Origin: F1-60-MAGs149 sp037133755
GTDB lineage: Bacteria > Actinomycetota > Thermoleophilia > Gaiellales > F1-60-MAGs149
Direction: 5' to 3'
DNA: 64,000 nucleotides
NCBI GenBank assembly: GCA_037133755.1
Contig: JBAXNN010000007.1
Location: forward strand, 46,381-110,380
Positions 41,370 through 50,044 of this stretch are shown piece by piece (the first letter of the stretch is position 1; each line of letters starts with the position of its first letter). Position numbers and translations under genes: made by a program. A model generated the notes under the pieces. The model saw only the letters and a program-made list of their open reading frames with translations. It searched no databases and was not told the origin of the DNA.

Positions 41370-43961
41370 ATGGACCGCCGCGCAGAACTCGAAGAACGCA
41401 CCCGCTACGAGGCCCCTGAGGTCGAGGGGCGGATCTTCGCCGCGTGGCAGCAGGCCGACCTGTTCACGGCCAACCCCGAGGCTCCGGGCAAGCCGTACTG
41501 CATCCAGTTGCCGCCCCCCAACGTGACGGGCTCGCTGCACATGGGCCACGCCCTCAACGGTTCCGTGCAGGATCTGCTGATCCGCTGGCGCCGCATGCAG
41601 GGCCGCAACGTCCTCTGGCAGCCGGGCACCGACCACGCCGGCATCGCCACGCAGATGGTCGTCGAGCGCCAGCTCGCCGCCGACGGCATCACGCGGCACG
41701 ACCTCGGCCGCGAGGCCTTCGTCGAGCGTGTCTGGGAGTGGAAGGAGTCGACCGGCTCCACGATCATCGAGCAGTACAAGCGCCTCGGCACGTCGATGGA
41801 CTACTCCCGCGAGCGCTTCACCATGGATGATCGCTACGCGCCCGCCGTGCAGCAGGTCTTCGTCGAGCTGCACGAGCGCGGCTACATCTATCGCGACAAC
41901 TACCTCGTCAACTGGAGCGTGCCGCTGGCCACGGCGATCTCGGACCTCGAGGTCGAGCACAAGGATGTGGATGACGTCCTCTACGAGGTTGCGTACGCGG
42001 TCGAGGGTGGCGGCGAGATTGTGATTGCCACGGTGCGGCCGGCCACGATTCTGGCCGACGTTGCGATCGCAGTGCACCCCGAGGATCCGCGCTACGCCGC
42101 CATGATCGGCAAGCAGGCGATCGTGCCGATGGTCCACCGCCGCATCCCGATCATCGCCGACGAGCGCGTCGAGATCGAGTTCGGCACCGGCGCGCTGAAG
42201 ATCACACCGGGCCACGACCCCGTCGACTTCGAAGTCGGCCGCGACCATGGGCTCGAGGCGCTGTCGGCGATCGGCCTTGACGGCAAGATGACCGGCCTGA
42301 TGCCCGAGTGGGAGGGTCTCACTGCGGAAGAGGGCCACGAGCGCGCCGTCGAGCATCTGCGTGCCAGCGGCGAATTGCGCGAGGAGATCCCGTACCGGCA
42401 CTCCGTCGGCTTCTGCCAGCGGTCCGGTGCCCGCATCGAGCCGCTCATCTCGCTCCAATGGTTCTGCCGCATGGACGAGCTCGCCAAGCCGGCGATCGAT
42501 GTCGTCAAGTCGAAGGAGGTGCGCTTCCACCCGGAGCGCATGGAGAAGATCTACCTCGACTGGATGGAGGCGATCCGCCCCTGGTGCGTCTCGCGCCAGC
42601 TCTGGTGGGGCCACCGTCTGCCCGTCTGGTTCGCGCCCGACGGCTCGTACGTCGTGCAGGTCGAGCGCCCCGAGGGCGAGGGCTGGGAGCAGTCGACCGA
42701 CGTGCTCGACACCTGGTTCTCGTCGGCGTTGTGGCCCTACGCGACGCTCGGCTGGCCCGAGCAGACGCCCGAGCTCGCGAAGTGGTATCCGGGTGACGTC
42801 CTCGTCACCGGCCGCGACATCATCAACCTCTGGGTGGCGCGAATGATCATGACCGGCATCGCCTTTGCCGGTGGGATTCCCTTCACCGACGTCTACATCA
42901 ACTCCACGATCCAGGCGGCCGACGGCCGGCGCATGTCGAAGTCGCTCGGCACGGGCGTCGATCCGCTCGACCTGATCGACCAGTACGGTGCCGACGCCAC
43001 GCGCTACGGCCTGCTCAAGATGTGCTCCACGCAGGACGTGCGGTTCGCCGAGGGCATGATCGACGAGGGTCGCGGGCTCGCCAACAAGCTGTTCAACGCC
43101 ACGCGCCTCGTGCTGCTCAATGCGGATGCTGAGGCGCTCCCCGCGGCGAATGGTCTCCTGTCGGCTGATCGCTGGATCCTCGACCGCCTGGCGGCCACGA
43201 TCGACGAGGTGACCGGCCAGTACGAGGAGTTCCAGTTCTCGGCGGCCACCAAGACCCTCTACTCCTTCATCTGGAACGAGTTCTGTGACTGGTACCTCGA
43301 GGCGATCAAAGCGCGCCTCTACGGCGACGACGCAGCCTCCAAGCGCGCGGCGTCCGAGACGGCACTGCTCGTGATCGAGCGCACGCTCGGTTTGCTGCAC
43401 CCGATGTGCCCCTTCGTGACGGAAGAGCTGTGGTCATTCCTGCCGCAGCGTGAGGGGCTCCTCGCCGTTGCCGCCTTCCCGACGACGGACGGCATTCCGC
43501 GCGATTCCGCTGCGGCGGCGACGGTTGGCGCGATCATCGAGGCCATCACCGGTCTGCGACGCCTGCGCCAGGACGCCGACCTCGGACCGAAGGCGCCCCT
43601 GACCGCCACGCTGTCTGGCGACGCCGACGCCGTGCGTGCCGAAGCGCCGCTGCTCGCCGCGTTGGGTGCCATCGAGCTGGTCGACACTGCCGCTGATGGG
43701 CCTGCAGTCCCGCTACCGGCGGGTACCGCCACGCTGCACATTCAGGGTGACGGGCTTGCCGGCAAACTGCGCGATCGCCTCGCCAAGCGCCTCGAAGAGG
43801 CCCGCGCCGAGGCGAAGAAGGCCGAGTCGAAGCTGGGCAACGCCAAGTTCGTCGAGCGCGCCCCGGAAGAGGTCGTTGCGGAGGAGCGCGAGCGCGTCGA
43901 GCGCTTTACGCGGGATGCCGCCGAGCTTGAGGCGCAGCTGGTCGCGCTCGACGCGGGCTGA
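41370..43961 (+). CDS. valS: valyl-tRNA synthetase
   Basis: This 863-residue class I synthetase charges tRNA-Val. It shows the HIGH-type motif in PPPNVTGSLHMGH (48-60; HMGH 57-60), the editing domain (about 190-330), and the KMSKS motif as RMSKS (521-525). An anticodon-binding helical domain (about 590-760) and a C-terminal coiled coil (about 805-863) follow. The start was placed at MDRRAELEERTRY because upstream in-frame Mets lie in the divergent lipoprotein gene. There is no room (79 bases) for a T-box leader. folC follows after 5 bases. Confidence 0.97.
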   Translation: MDRRAELEERTRYEAPEVEGRIFAAWQQADLFTANPEAPGKPYCIQLPPPNVTGSLHMGHALNGSVQDLLIRWRRMQGRNVLWQPGTDHAGIATQMVVERQLAADGITRHDLGREAFVERVWEWKESTGSTIIEQYKRLGTSMDYSRERFTMDDRYAPAVQQVFVELHERGYIYRDNYLVNWSVPLATAISDLEVEHKDVDDVLYEVAYAVEGGGEIVIATVRPATILADVAIAVHPEDPRYAAMIGKQAIVPMVHRRIPIIADERVEIEFGTGALKITPGHDPVDFEVGRDHGLEALSAIGLDGKMTGLMPEWEGLTAEEGHERAVEHLRASGELREEIPYRHSVGFCQRSGARIEPLISLQWFCRMDELAKPAIDVVKSKEVRFHPERMEKIYLDWMEAIRPWCVSRQLWWGHRLPVWFAPDGSYVVQVERPEGEGWEQSTDVLDTWFSSALWPYATLGWPEQTPELAKWYPGDVLVTGRDIINLWVARMIMTGIAFAGGIPFTDVYINSTIQAADGRRMSKSLGTGVDPLDLIDQYGADATRYGLLKMCSTQDVRFAEGMIDEGRGLANKLFNATRLVLLNADAEALPAANGLLSADRWILDRLAATIDEVTGQYEEFQFSAATKTLYSFIWNEFCDWYLEAIKARLYGDDAASKRAASETALLVIERTLGLLHPMCPFVTEELWSFLPQREGLLAVAAFPTTDGIPRDSAAAATVGAIIEAITGLRRLRQDADLGPKAPLTATLSGDADAVRAEAPLLAALGAIELVDTAADGPAVPLPAGTATLHIQGDGLAGKLRDRLAKRLEEARAEAKKAESKLGNAKFVERAPEEVVAEERERVERFTRDAAELEAQLVALDAG

Positions 43962-43966
43962 GCCTG

Positions 43967-45193
43967 ATGGATCGCGCCGGCGAGATCCTTCAGACCCGCA
44001 CGATGTTCGGGATGGAGCTCGGGCTCGAGCGCATCACCGCGATCCTCGAGCACCTTGACAACCCGCAGCGCTCCTTCCACGCGATCCATGTCGTGGGGAC
44101 CAACGGGAAGTCGTCGACGACGCGCTTTATCGCCGCGGCACTCGCCGCTCAGGGGGCAAAGACCGGCGCCTACCTCTCGCCGCATATCAACGGCTGGAAC
44201 GAGCGCGTGCTGATCGCCGATCCGCGGCGACTGCCGGCCCCGATCGATGCCTCGGCCTTTGCCGACGCAATCGAGGTCGCCGAGGCCGCAGCGGTCGAGG
44301 TTGACGCCGAGCGCGGGGGAGCCTGCACCCAGTTCGAGGTACTCACTGCCGGCGCGTTCGTCGCCCTGCGCGACGCAGGCGTCGAGGTTGCCGCGATCGA
44401 GGCCGGCCTCGGTGGCCGGCTGGACGCCACCAATGTTCTCGGCGCGCCTGTGGTGGTCCTGACGGGCGTGGCGTTGGAGCACACGGAACACCTCGGCGAC
44501 ACGCGCGAGTTGATCGCGGCGGAGAAGCTCGCCGTGTTGCGCCCCGGTGCCGTCTTGGTGGCCGGTGGCATGGACGACGAGATCCGCCCGACCGTCGAGC
44601 GCCTCGCCGCCGAGCACAACGTGGCCCGCGCCCTGCTCGTGGCACCCGGGCAGCTCGACGATGAGCTGCCCGATCTTGTGGCAGCCGGCAGCTTCCAGCG
44701 TGGCAACGCGATGCTGGCGCTGGGCGCGTCCGCGGCGCTCGTCGGTGAGGAGTTCAACGCGCGCACGGCAATGGAGGCGATCGCGAAGGTCGTCGTACCC
44801 GGCCGCCTCGAGGTTGTGGCGCGGTACCCGCTCGTGATCCGCGATGCCGCCCACAATCCGGACGGCGCGCGCGTGCTGGCGGGCGAGCTCGAGCTCGCGG
44901 CACGCGGTGCCAAGCCGGTGATCGGCGTGATCGCCCTGCTGGCCGACAAAGACGTCGATGGTGTGCTGGCCGCGTTGGCCGGCTCGTTCGATGCCGTCGT
45001 GGCCACGGCCACCGACTCGGACCGCGCCTTGTCGGCCGATCGCCTTGTGGCGGCCTGCGCGGCCCACGACATCGAAGCAGAAGTCGTACCGAATCCCGAG
45101 GATGCCCTCGCGCGGGCACGCTTCCGTGCTGGTGCTGCCGGCGCCGTCGTGATCTGCGGCTCGCTGACGTTGCTCGAGGAGCTGGCCCGCTAG
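43967..45193 (+). CDS. folC: folylpolyglutamate synthase/dihydrofolate synthase
   Basis: This 408-residue Mur-ligase-like enzyme adds glutamate to folates. It has the P-loop GTNGKSS (44-50), a YLSPHINGWNERV loop, EAGLGGRLDATN with Mg-binding residues, and the C-terminal DAAHNPDGARVL typical of FolC. It follows valS as in many Gram-positive genomes. Its stop TAG shares the palindrome CTAG with the stop of a convergent small ORF. Confidence 0.95.
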   Translation: MDRAGEILQTRTMFGMELGLERITAILEHLDNPQRSFHAIHVVGTNGKSSTTRFIAAALAAQGAKTGAYLSPHINGWNERVLIADPRRLPAPIDASAFADAIEVAEAAAVEVDAERGGACTQFEVLTAGAFVALRDAGVEVAAIEAGLGGRLDATNVLGAPVVVLTGVALEHTEHLGDTRELIAAEKLAVLRPGAVLVAGGMDDEIRPTVERLAAEHNVARALLVAPGQLDDELPDLVAAGSFQRGNAMLALGASAALVGEEFNARTAMEAIAKVVVPGRLEVVARYPLVIRDAAHNPDGARVLAGELELAARGAKPVIGVIALLADKDVDGVLAALAGSFDAVVATATDSDRALSADRLVAACAAHDIEAEVVPNPEDALARARFRAGAAGAVVICGSLTLLEELAR

Positions 45194-45294
45194 ACCAGCA
45201 GGCGACCGAACGTGTAGCCGAGCACGTAGGCCAAGGCGATCATCCCCGCGAGAATCAGCAGGGCGAAGATCAAGACACTGGGCCGACTCCTCAC
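45190..45294 (-). CDS. 34-residue single-helix membrane protein
   Basis: The frame encodes a basic start (VRSRPS) and one hydrophobic helix (about 7-28), then GYTFGRLLV. It starts with GTG at 45292-45294, and a TACGAT hexamer ends exactly 7 bases upstream. This matches the leaderless promoter pattern of the window and is the best evidence that it is expressed. Its stop overlaps the folC stop through CTAG. The function is unknown; such tiny membrane proteins often associate with larger membrane complexes. Confidence 0.5.
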   Translation of the reverse strand: MRSRPSVLIFALLILAGMIALAYVLGYTFGRLLV

Positions 45295-45301
45295 AGGGCG
45301 G

Positions 45302-45307
45302 ATCGTA
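45302..45307 (-). promoter_or_regulatory. -10 element TACGAT, leaderless
   Basis: TACGAT on the minus strand ends 7 bases before the GTG at 45294. Confidence 0.4.
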
Positions 45308-45399
45308 CCGGGCGACCTGCGCCCCGTGATGCCACCCGCAGTCATGATTCCTGCACGCCGGCACGGCTGGCGCCCGACTACGAACGCACCAGGGGAACC

Positions 45400-45810
45400 A
45401 TGGAGACCACGCTCGTCCTGCTCAAGCCCGACGCCGTCCGCCGCAATCTGATGAGTGAGATCATCGGTCGCTTCGAGCGCCGTGGCTTCAACTTCCGCGG
45501 CATGCGCCTGCTGCAGCTCGACCGCGCGACGGCCGAGACGCACTACGCCGAGCACGCGGAGCGCCCGTTCTTCGGCGAGCTCGTCGACTTCATCACGTCC
45601 GGCCCGATCGTGGCGCTGGCCCTCGAGGGCAACGGCGCAGTCGCCACGGTGCGCGACATGATGGGCAAGACCAATCCGCTCGATTCCGCCCCCGGCACGA
45701 TCCGTGGCGACTTGGCCCTCGAGCTGGCCGAGAACATCATTCACGGCTCCGACTCCGTGGAGTCGGCCGAGCGCGAGCTCGCGATCTACTTCCCCGACGG
45801 CCTGCTCTAG
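45400..45810 (+). CDS. ndk: nucleoside-diphosphate kinase
   Basis: This 136-residue NDK transfers the gamma phosphate from ATP to other NDPs through a phosphohistidine. H115 lies in the invariant NIIHGSDS motif. The N-terminal TLVLLKPDAVRRNL and RPFFGELVDFITSGP segments are canonical. The length matches bacterial NDK. An AGGGGAACC ribosome-binding site precedes the ATG. Confidence 0.97.
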   Translation: METTLVLLKPDAVRRNLMSEIIGRFERRGFNFRGMRLLQLDRATAETHYAEHAERPFFGELVDFITSGPIVALALEGNGAVATVRDMMGKTNPLDSAPGTIRGDLALELAENIIHGSDSVESAERELAIYFPDGLL

Positions 45811-45819
45811 GCCTTCGGC

Positions 45820-46176
45820 TCAGCGCGGCGTGGGCGTCTTTGGCGCCCGCGCCTTGCGCTGAAACCGTCGATGTTCGCCATCGTCGCCGGTGGGCTCGAC
45901 CGGTGGCTCTCCGTCGTCGTCGTCCTCGTCATCGTCGGCCCAGCCGCGTGCCAGATAGAGGAAGACGGAGGCCGTCACACCCGCAACGAACAGTGCCAGC
46001 GCGAAGATGCGTTCTGACGAAACCACGACGATTGCGCTCATCGCCACGCCGAACGCGACGAGCGTGATACCGGCCAGCAGCGACATGACGCGTGGTGCTA
46101 CGTGGCGCTTCGGCGGACGCGATCGGGCCGCGACGATCACTGCCACAAACAGCACGATGATCTCGACGACGATCAC
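45820..46176 (-). CDS. membrane protein with acidic cytoplasmic tail
   Basis: This 118-residue protein has three hydrophobic segments (about 2-17, 30-52 and 57-75). An abrupt Asp/Glu run (about 79-90) and a basic Pro-rich end follow. It starts with GTG, preceded by TACGGT with a 6-base gap. I do not recognise a family. It lies convergent to ndk with a 9-base gap and is divergent from the flippase-like genes. Confidence 0.65.
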   Translation of the reverse strand: MIVVEIIVLFVAVIVAARSRPPKRHVAPRVMSLLAGITLVAFGVAMSAIVVVSSERIFALALFVAGVTASVFLYLARGWADDDEDDDDGEPPVEPTGDDGEHRRFQRKARAPKTPTPR

Positions 46177-46182
46177 GGTTCT

Positions 46183-46188
46183 ACCGTA
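46183..46188 (-). promoter_or_regulatory. -10 element TACGGT, leaderless
   Basis: TACGGT on the minus strand ends 6 bases before the GTG at 46176. Confidence 0.45.
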
Positions 46189-46204
46189 GCGTAGGCCGCG
46201 TGCG

Positions 46205-47323
46205 ATGATCCCGTCGATGAGCGTCCCTGCGGCAGATCACGTGGACCTGATGCCGCCGGAGGCTGTATCGCTGCGGGCACGACTGCTCCGGATCGCTATG
46301 TGGCTCGGTGGGCTGCTGGCGGTCCTGGTCGTGCTCGAGCTGATCGGCGTGAGCCCACTGAACTGGCTGCGGGCGGTGTTTCACGCCATGGGGGAGATTC
46401 CACCGCAGTACATCGTCGCCGGCATCTTCACGCAGACCTGCAACCTGCTGCTCGTCGGGCTGGCCTACGTCGCGATCTGGCGGGCGGCGTTCCCGGGGTC
46501 GAAAGCCATCCCCGTGATGCAGATCGCCACCTGCTACATCGTCTCAATCGCGCTCAACGGCGTACTGCCGATGAGTCTCGGCACGATCACCATGATCTTC
46601 ATGTTCATCGCGATTCTGCCGGGAGCCACGGCCGCGGGTGTCGCAGCGGGGTATGGCGTCGGGCAGATCTTCTGGGCGGTGGCGAGCGCCTTCACGTACT
46701 CGTACCTCTTCATCACGGTCTCGGGTGCGATCAATGAGGCCATCGGCGGAATCCGCAACCATCTCCCGGCGCTCGCGCTGATCCTGGTGGGTGTGGTGAT
46801 CCTCGTGATCGTCCTGTTCAAGCTGTTGCGGCAGAAGATCCACGAGGGCGCTGCGAACCTCAAACAGGGCGCAGTGATCATGCAGTCGCCGAGCGTCTTT
46901 CTCCTGCGCGTCTTCCTGCCCTGTGCCATCGCCTTCTGTTTCGAGATCGCCACCGTGGCGATCTTCATGCACGGCTACGGCATTCCGGTATCGCTGCGCG
47001 CAATTCTGCTCAACGACGCAGCCAATTCGATCGCGACGTTGACGGCCGTCACACCGGGTGGTGTCGGAGCCACGCAGGGCCTGACGACCATCGCGCTGTC
47101 CGGTGTCGCGCCGCCGAGTCAGATCGCCGCGTACTCGCTTGCGCAGCAGCTGATCCTGACCGCGTGGAACTGCGCCTTCGCGGTCGTCTGCGTGACGTTC
47201 TTCTTCGGCTGGGCCGGCGGTAGGGAGATCGTCACGAACTCGCTGGTGCGCGCCCGTACGGAGCTGGCGGAGAAGCGCGCTGCGGGCAAACAGGCGAAGG
47301 CGGGTCGGCAGACCGCCGAGTAG
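46205..47323 (+). CDS. lysylphosphatidylglycerol synthase TM/flippase-like membrane protein, copy 1
   Basis: This 372-residue protein has eight or so membrane helices of the LPG_synthase_TM (UPF0104/AglD) family. The conserved TPGGVGATQGLTTIALSG segment lies near the C-terminal third. A Lys/Arg/Ala-rich tail follows the last helix. The family includes the flippase half of MprF and polyprenyl-glycan-linked proteins; no synthase domain is attached here. An alternative start at 46217 has GATGAT 7 bases upstream. It is a close paralogue of the next gene. Confidence 0.85.
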   Translation: MIPSMSVPAADHVDLMPPEAVSLRARLLRIAMWLGGLLAVLVVLELIGVSPLNWLRAVFHAMGEIPPQYIVAGIFTQTCNLLLVGLAYVAIWRAAFPGSKAIPVMQIATCYIVSIALNGVLPMSLGTITMIFMFIAILPGATAAGVAAGYGVGQIFWAVASAFTYSYLFITVSGAINEAIGGIRNHLPALALILVGVVILVIVLFKLLRQKIHEGAANLKQGAVIMQSPSVFLLRVFLPCAIAFCFEIATVAIFMHGYGIPVSLRAILLNDAANSIATLTAVTPGGVGATQGLTTIALSGVAPPSQIAAYSLAQQLILTAWNCAFAVVCVTFFFGWAGGREIVTNSLVRARTELAEKRAAGKQAKAGRQTAE

Positions 47324-47353
47324 CGGCGTGTGCGCCGGAGGAGCGCGCCTGCC

Positions 47354-48565
47354 ATGATCCGCTGCGTGAGCCACGTCGCCAAGGATTTCAAGACCGCAGA
47401 GCACGAGCTCGGCGAGGTCGAGGAGTTCGTCTTCCGCCCGGCGACGCTGACGCAGCGCGTCGTCCGCATCGTGGTCTGGCTGCTGATCATCGCCATCGCG
47501 CTGGGGATCCTGCGTCTCGCGGGCGTCAACCCCTTTGGCTGGCTGCGCCGCGTGATCGATCTGATGAGTCAGATCGATCTCAAGTATCTGCTGGTCGGGC
47601 TCGCACTGCAGACGGTCAATCTCGTGGTGATCGGGTACGCGTACGTGGCGATCTGGCGGTCGGCGTACCCGCAGGCACACAAGATTCCCGTCGCGCAGAT
47701 CATCACGTGCTACGTCGTGGGCATCGCGCTCAACAACGTGCTCCCGATGAGCATGGGCTCGTTCGTGATGCTGTTCATGTTTCTCGCGGTCATCCCGGGT
47801 GCGACGGCGGCCGGCATGGCCTCCGGATTCGGTGTGAGCAACATCTTCTTCTTCGTCATGGGGATCCTCACGTACGCCTATCTGTTCTTCACGATCTCTG
47901 GCGCGCTGAGCCAGGCTGTGGGTGGGGTTCAGAATCACCTGCCGGCGCTGTCCGTGATCCTGATCGCCGTGGTGATCGCCGTTGTGGTGCTCTTCAAGAT
48001 GTTCCGGCAGAAAGTCGAGCACAGCCTGATCAACCTCAAGCAGGGCGCGGTGATCATGCGCACGCCGCGGACCCTGATTCTGCTCGTGTTCGTGCCGCAG
48101 GCGATCGGCTACGCCTGCCAGATCGCCACGACGGGGGTGTTCATGCGCGGGTACGGCATCCCGGTCTCGCTTGGCAACATCATCCTCAACAACGCCGCCA
48201 ATTCGATCGCGACGTTGACGGCGGTGACGCCGGGTGGTGTGGGGGCGACGCAGGGTCTGACGACGATCGCGCTGAGCGGCGTCGCCACGCCGGCGCAGAT
48301 CGCCTCGTACTCGCTCGCGCAGCAGCTGATCCTGACGGCCTGGATGTGCGTCGTCGCCACGGTCATGGTCGTCGTGTTCTTCGGGTGGCGTGGCGGCAAG
48401 CAGATTGTCAGTAACTCGCTGGTGAGCGCCCGGGCGGACATGAAGGAGAAGCACGCGGCGAAGAAGCAGGCCAAGGCCGAGGAGAAGGCCGCGAAGCAGG
48501 CGGGCGTCGAGTCCGCTGCGCCGCACAGCGTCGACGGTACGTCGACGCCCCCTGATCAGGAGTAG
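47354..48565 (+). CDS. lysylphosphatidylglycerol synthase TM/flippase-like membrane protein, copy 2
   Basis: This 403-residue paralogue of the preceding protein shares the helix pattern, the identical TPGGVGATQGLTTIALSGVA block and the SYSLAQQLILTAW segment. It has a longer charged tail of KQAKAEEK type. It starts at the ATG with GGAGGAG about 10 bases upstream; a GTG at 47330 would add eight residues. The tandem placement points to a local duplication. Whether the two form a heterodimer or serve different lipids is not visible. Confidence 0.85.
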   Translation: MIRCVSHVAKDFKTAEHELGEVEEFVFRPATLTQRVVRIVVWLLIIAIALGILRLAGVNPFGWLRRVIDLMSQIDLKYLLVGLALQTVNLVVIGYAYVAIWRSAYPQAHKIPVAQIITCYVVGIALNNVLPMSMGSFVMLFMFLAVIPGATAAGMASGFGVSNIFFFVMGILTYAYLFFTISGALSQAVGGVQNHLPALSVILIAVVIAVVVLFKMFRQKVEHSLINLKQGAVIMRTPRTLILLVFVPQAIGYACQIATTGVFMRGYGIPVSLGNIILNNAANSIATLTAVTPGGVGATQGLTTIALSGVATPAQIASYSLAQQLILTAWMCVVATVMVVVFFGWRGGKQIVSNSLVSARADMKEKHAAKKQAKAEEKAAKQAGVESAAPHSVDGTSTPPDQE

Positions 48566-48668
48566 CCGTTCGGCGAACGCGCGTCGTTCGCTTGAGCCCG
48601 CTCTTCCTGGCTCGCAACTGACGGATTGATGCCATCTGGGGTGCGCGCGTTGCTCCGCGATCATTCAT

Positions 48669-48690
48669 ATGGCATTCTGATGAATGCCAT
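48669..48690. promoter_or_regulatory. 22-bp perfect inverted repeat upstream of carbonic anhydrase
   Basis: ATGGCATTC TGAT GAATGCCAT has 9-bp perfect arms and a 4-base centre. It lies 24-30 bases before the carbonic anhydrase start in an unusually AT-rich stretch. It is the best operator-like dyad in the window and probably overlaps the promoter. Confidence 0.6.
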
Positions 48691-48713
48691 TAGCACATCG
48701 AATGAAAGGTTGG

Positions 48714-49217
48714 ATGCGAATGTCCGTCACCGACGAGTTTCTTGAGGCCAACAAGGCCTACGCCGCGCAGTTCACCAAGGGTGATCTGCCGATGCCGCCG
48801 GCCCGCAAGACGGCGGTGCTCGCCTGCATGGACGCCCGTCTCGATCCGGCCCGCGTGCTGGGGCTCGAAGAGGGCGATGTGCACGTGATCCGCAACGCTG
48901 GTGGCGTCGCCACGGCCGACGCGATCCGTTCGCTCGCCATCTCGCAGCGCCTGCTCGGCACCAGCGAGATTGTGCTGATCCATCACACGGACTGCGGCAT
49001 GCTCACGTTCAAGGACGACGACTTCCGTCAGGGCATCGAGCAGGAGACGGGTGCGCGTCCCGAGTGGGCCGCGGAGGCCTTCTCCGACGTCGACGCTGAC
49101 GTGCGTCAGTCGATCGTGCGCATCAAGAACAGCCCGTTCGTGCCGCACCGCGACAAGATTCGCGGCTTTGTGTACCACGTGGAGAACGGCACCCTCCGCG
49201 AGATCGACCCCGCCTAA
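48714..49217 (+). CDS. beta-class carbonic anhydrase
   Basis: This is a 167-residue protein from the first ATG, or 165 from the second (48720). An AAAGG Shine-Dalgarno precedes both. Counting from the second ATG, the zinc and catalytic set is C36, D38, R40 (CMDARL), then H89 and C92 (HHTDCG). This matches the small type of beta-carbonic anhydrase from Actinobacteria. It hydrates CO2 to bicarbonate in the cytoplasm. It is a single gene behind a strong inverted repeat, so it is probably regulated by a dedicated repressor not seen here. Confidence 0.93.
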   Translation: MRMSVTDEFLEANKAYAAQFTKGDLPMPPARKTAVLACMDARLDPARVLGLEEGDVHVIRNAGGVATADAIRSLAISQRLLGTSEIVLIHHTDCGMLTFKDDDFRQGIEQETGARPEWAAEAFSDVDADVRQSIVRIKNSPFVPHRDKIRGFVYHVENGTLREIDPA

Positions 49218-49297
49218 CGGATCGACGCGATCGCGGTACCGGCCCAACCTCCCCGGGTCGGCGCCGCGGTCGCGATCGCCGGAAGCGAGGTGCGCGG

Positions 49298-49303
49298 TAT
49301 CCT
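49298..49303 (+). promoter_or_regulatory. -10 element TATCCT, leaderless
   Basis: TATCCT ends 6 bases before the GTG at 49310. Just upstream, GCGATCGC occurs twice (49227-49234 and 49272-49279) and can pair. Confidence 0.45.
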
Positions 49304-49309
49304 CGCTGC

Positions 49310-50035
49310 GTGGCCGCGCCGGAGATCATGCTGTTCAGCGCCGACCGGGCGCTGCGCCCCGTGGACATCTCCGACATCGAGCGTCGTGCGATGCTCGTGC
49401 CGCAGGTGATCGGCGTTGCTCCCGGCCGCTCGGCCGAGCTCGTGGAGGTGACGTACGACGCCGAGCAGCTCAATCCAGAGCTCCTTCGCCTGCACCTCGA
49501 GAGCCCGTATCTCCGTCTCGCGGGCCAGGAGTCCCTGGGCAGGCGCCTGACGACTGCCTTCGCGCCGCGTCGAATTGGGCACACGATTTCGCTGCTTGCA
49601 CATGCGCCGAATCGCATTGCGGTTGGCTTCGTCGCCACCACACTGGTGCTGCTGATCGTCGGCGTGATCGTCGAACGGTTCTCCTTTGACGCCGCGTTGC
49701 CGATCTGGGCGCTGGCGTTCTTCACAGGTGGTTGGTTCTCGCTGCGGACCACGATCGGTTCGCTGCGCCACGGCTCGCTCGACGTGGATCTCCTGATGCT
49801 GATCGCTGCTGCCGGCGCGTATTCCGTGCAGGCCTTTTGGGAAGGCGCGGTCTTGCTGTTCCTGTTCTCTCTCGGCAACGTGCTCGAGGAGTTCGCGCTC
49901 GGCCGCACCGAGGCATCGATTCGCGCCCTCATGGACCTGCGTCCGGAGATCGTCACCATCAAGGGTGCGGATGGCGCCGAGCGCACCGCGCTCGAGTTGA
50001 TCCACATGCACGCAAGGAAGCTCGCGCCCGCGTAG
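49310..50035 (+). CDS. truncated P1B-type heavy-metal ATPase (N-terminal part only)
   Basis: This 241-residue protein starts with a divergent HMA-like domain (1-70) that lacks the CxxC metal pair. Membrane helices and the P1B segment GSLDVDLLMLIAAAGA (155-170) follow, then an LFSLGNVLEEFALGR helix and RALMDLRPEIVTI. It then stops. The actuator TGE loop, the DKTG phosphorylation site, CPC and the nucleotide domain are all absent. No remnants are visible in the next gene. It keeps a leaderless promoter and an intact frame, so it may be a working short membrane protein instead of a decaying pseudogene. Confidence 0.75.
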   Translation: MAAPEIMLFSADRALRPVDISDIERRAMLVPQVIGVAPGRSAELVEVTYDAEQLNPELLRLHLESPYLRLAGQESLGRRLTTAFAPRRIGHTISLLAHAPNRIAVGFVATTLVLLIVGVIVERFSFDAALPIWALAFFTGGWFSLRTTIGSLRHGSLDVDLLMLIAAAGAYSVQAFWEGAVLLFLFSLGNVLEEFALGRTEASIRALMDLRPEIVTIKGADGAERTALELIHMHARKLAPA

Positions 50036-50038
50036 GAT
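50033..50038 (+). promoter_or_regulatory. -10 element TAGGAT, leaderless
   Basis: TAGGAT overlaps the stop codon of the preceding gene and ends 6 bases before the ATG at 50045. Confidence 0.4.
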
Positions 50039-50044
50039 CGGGGT

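Noticed and set aside
49227..49279. GCGATCGC repeats resembling the HIP1 element of cyanobacteria
   Set aside because: Two copies of a GC-rich palindrome are unremarkable here. They can form a stem but have no T-run.
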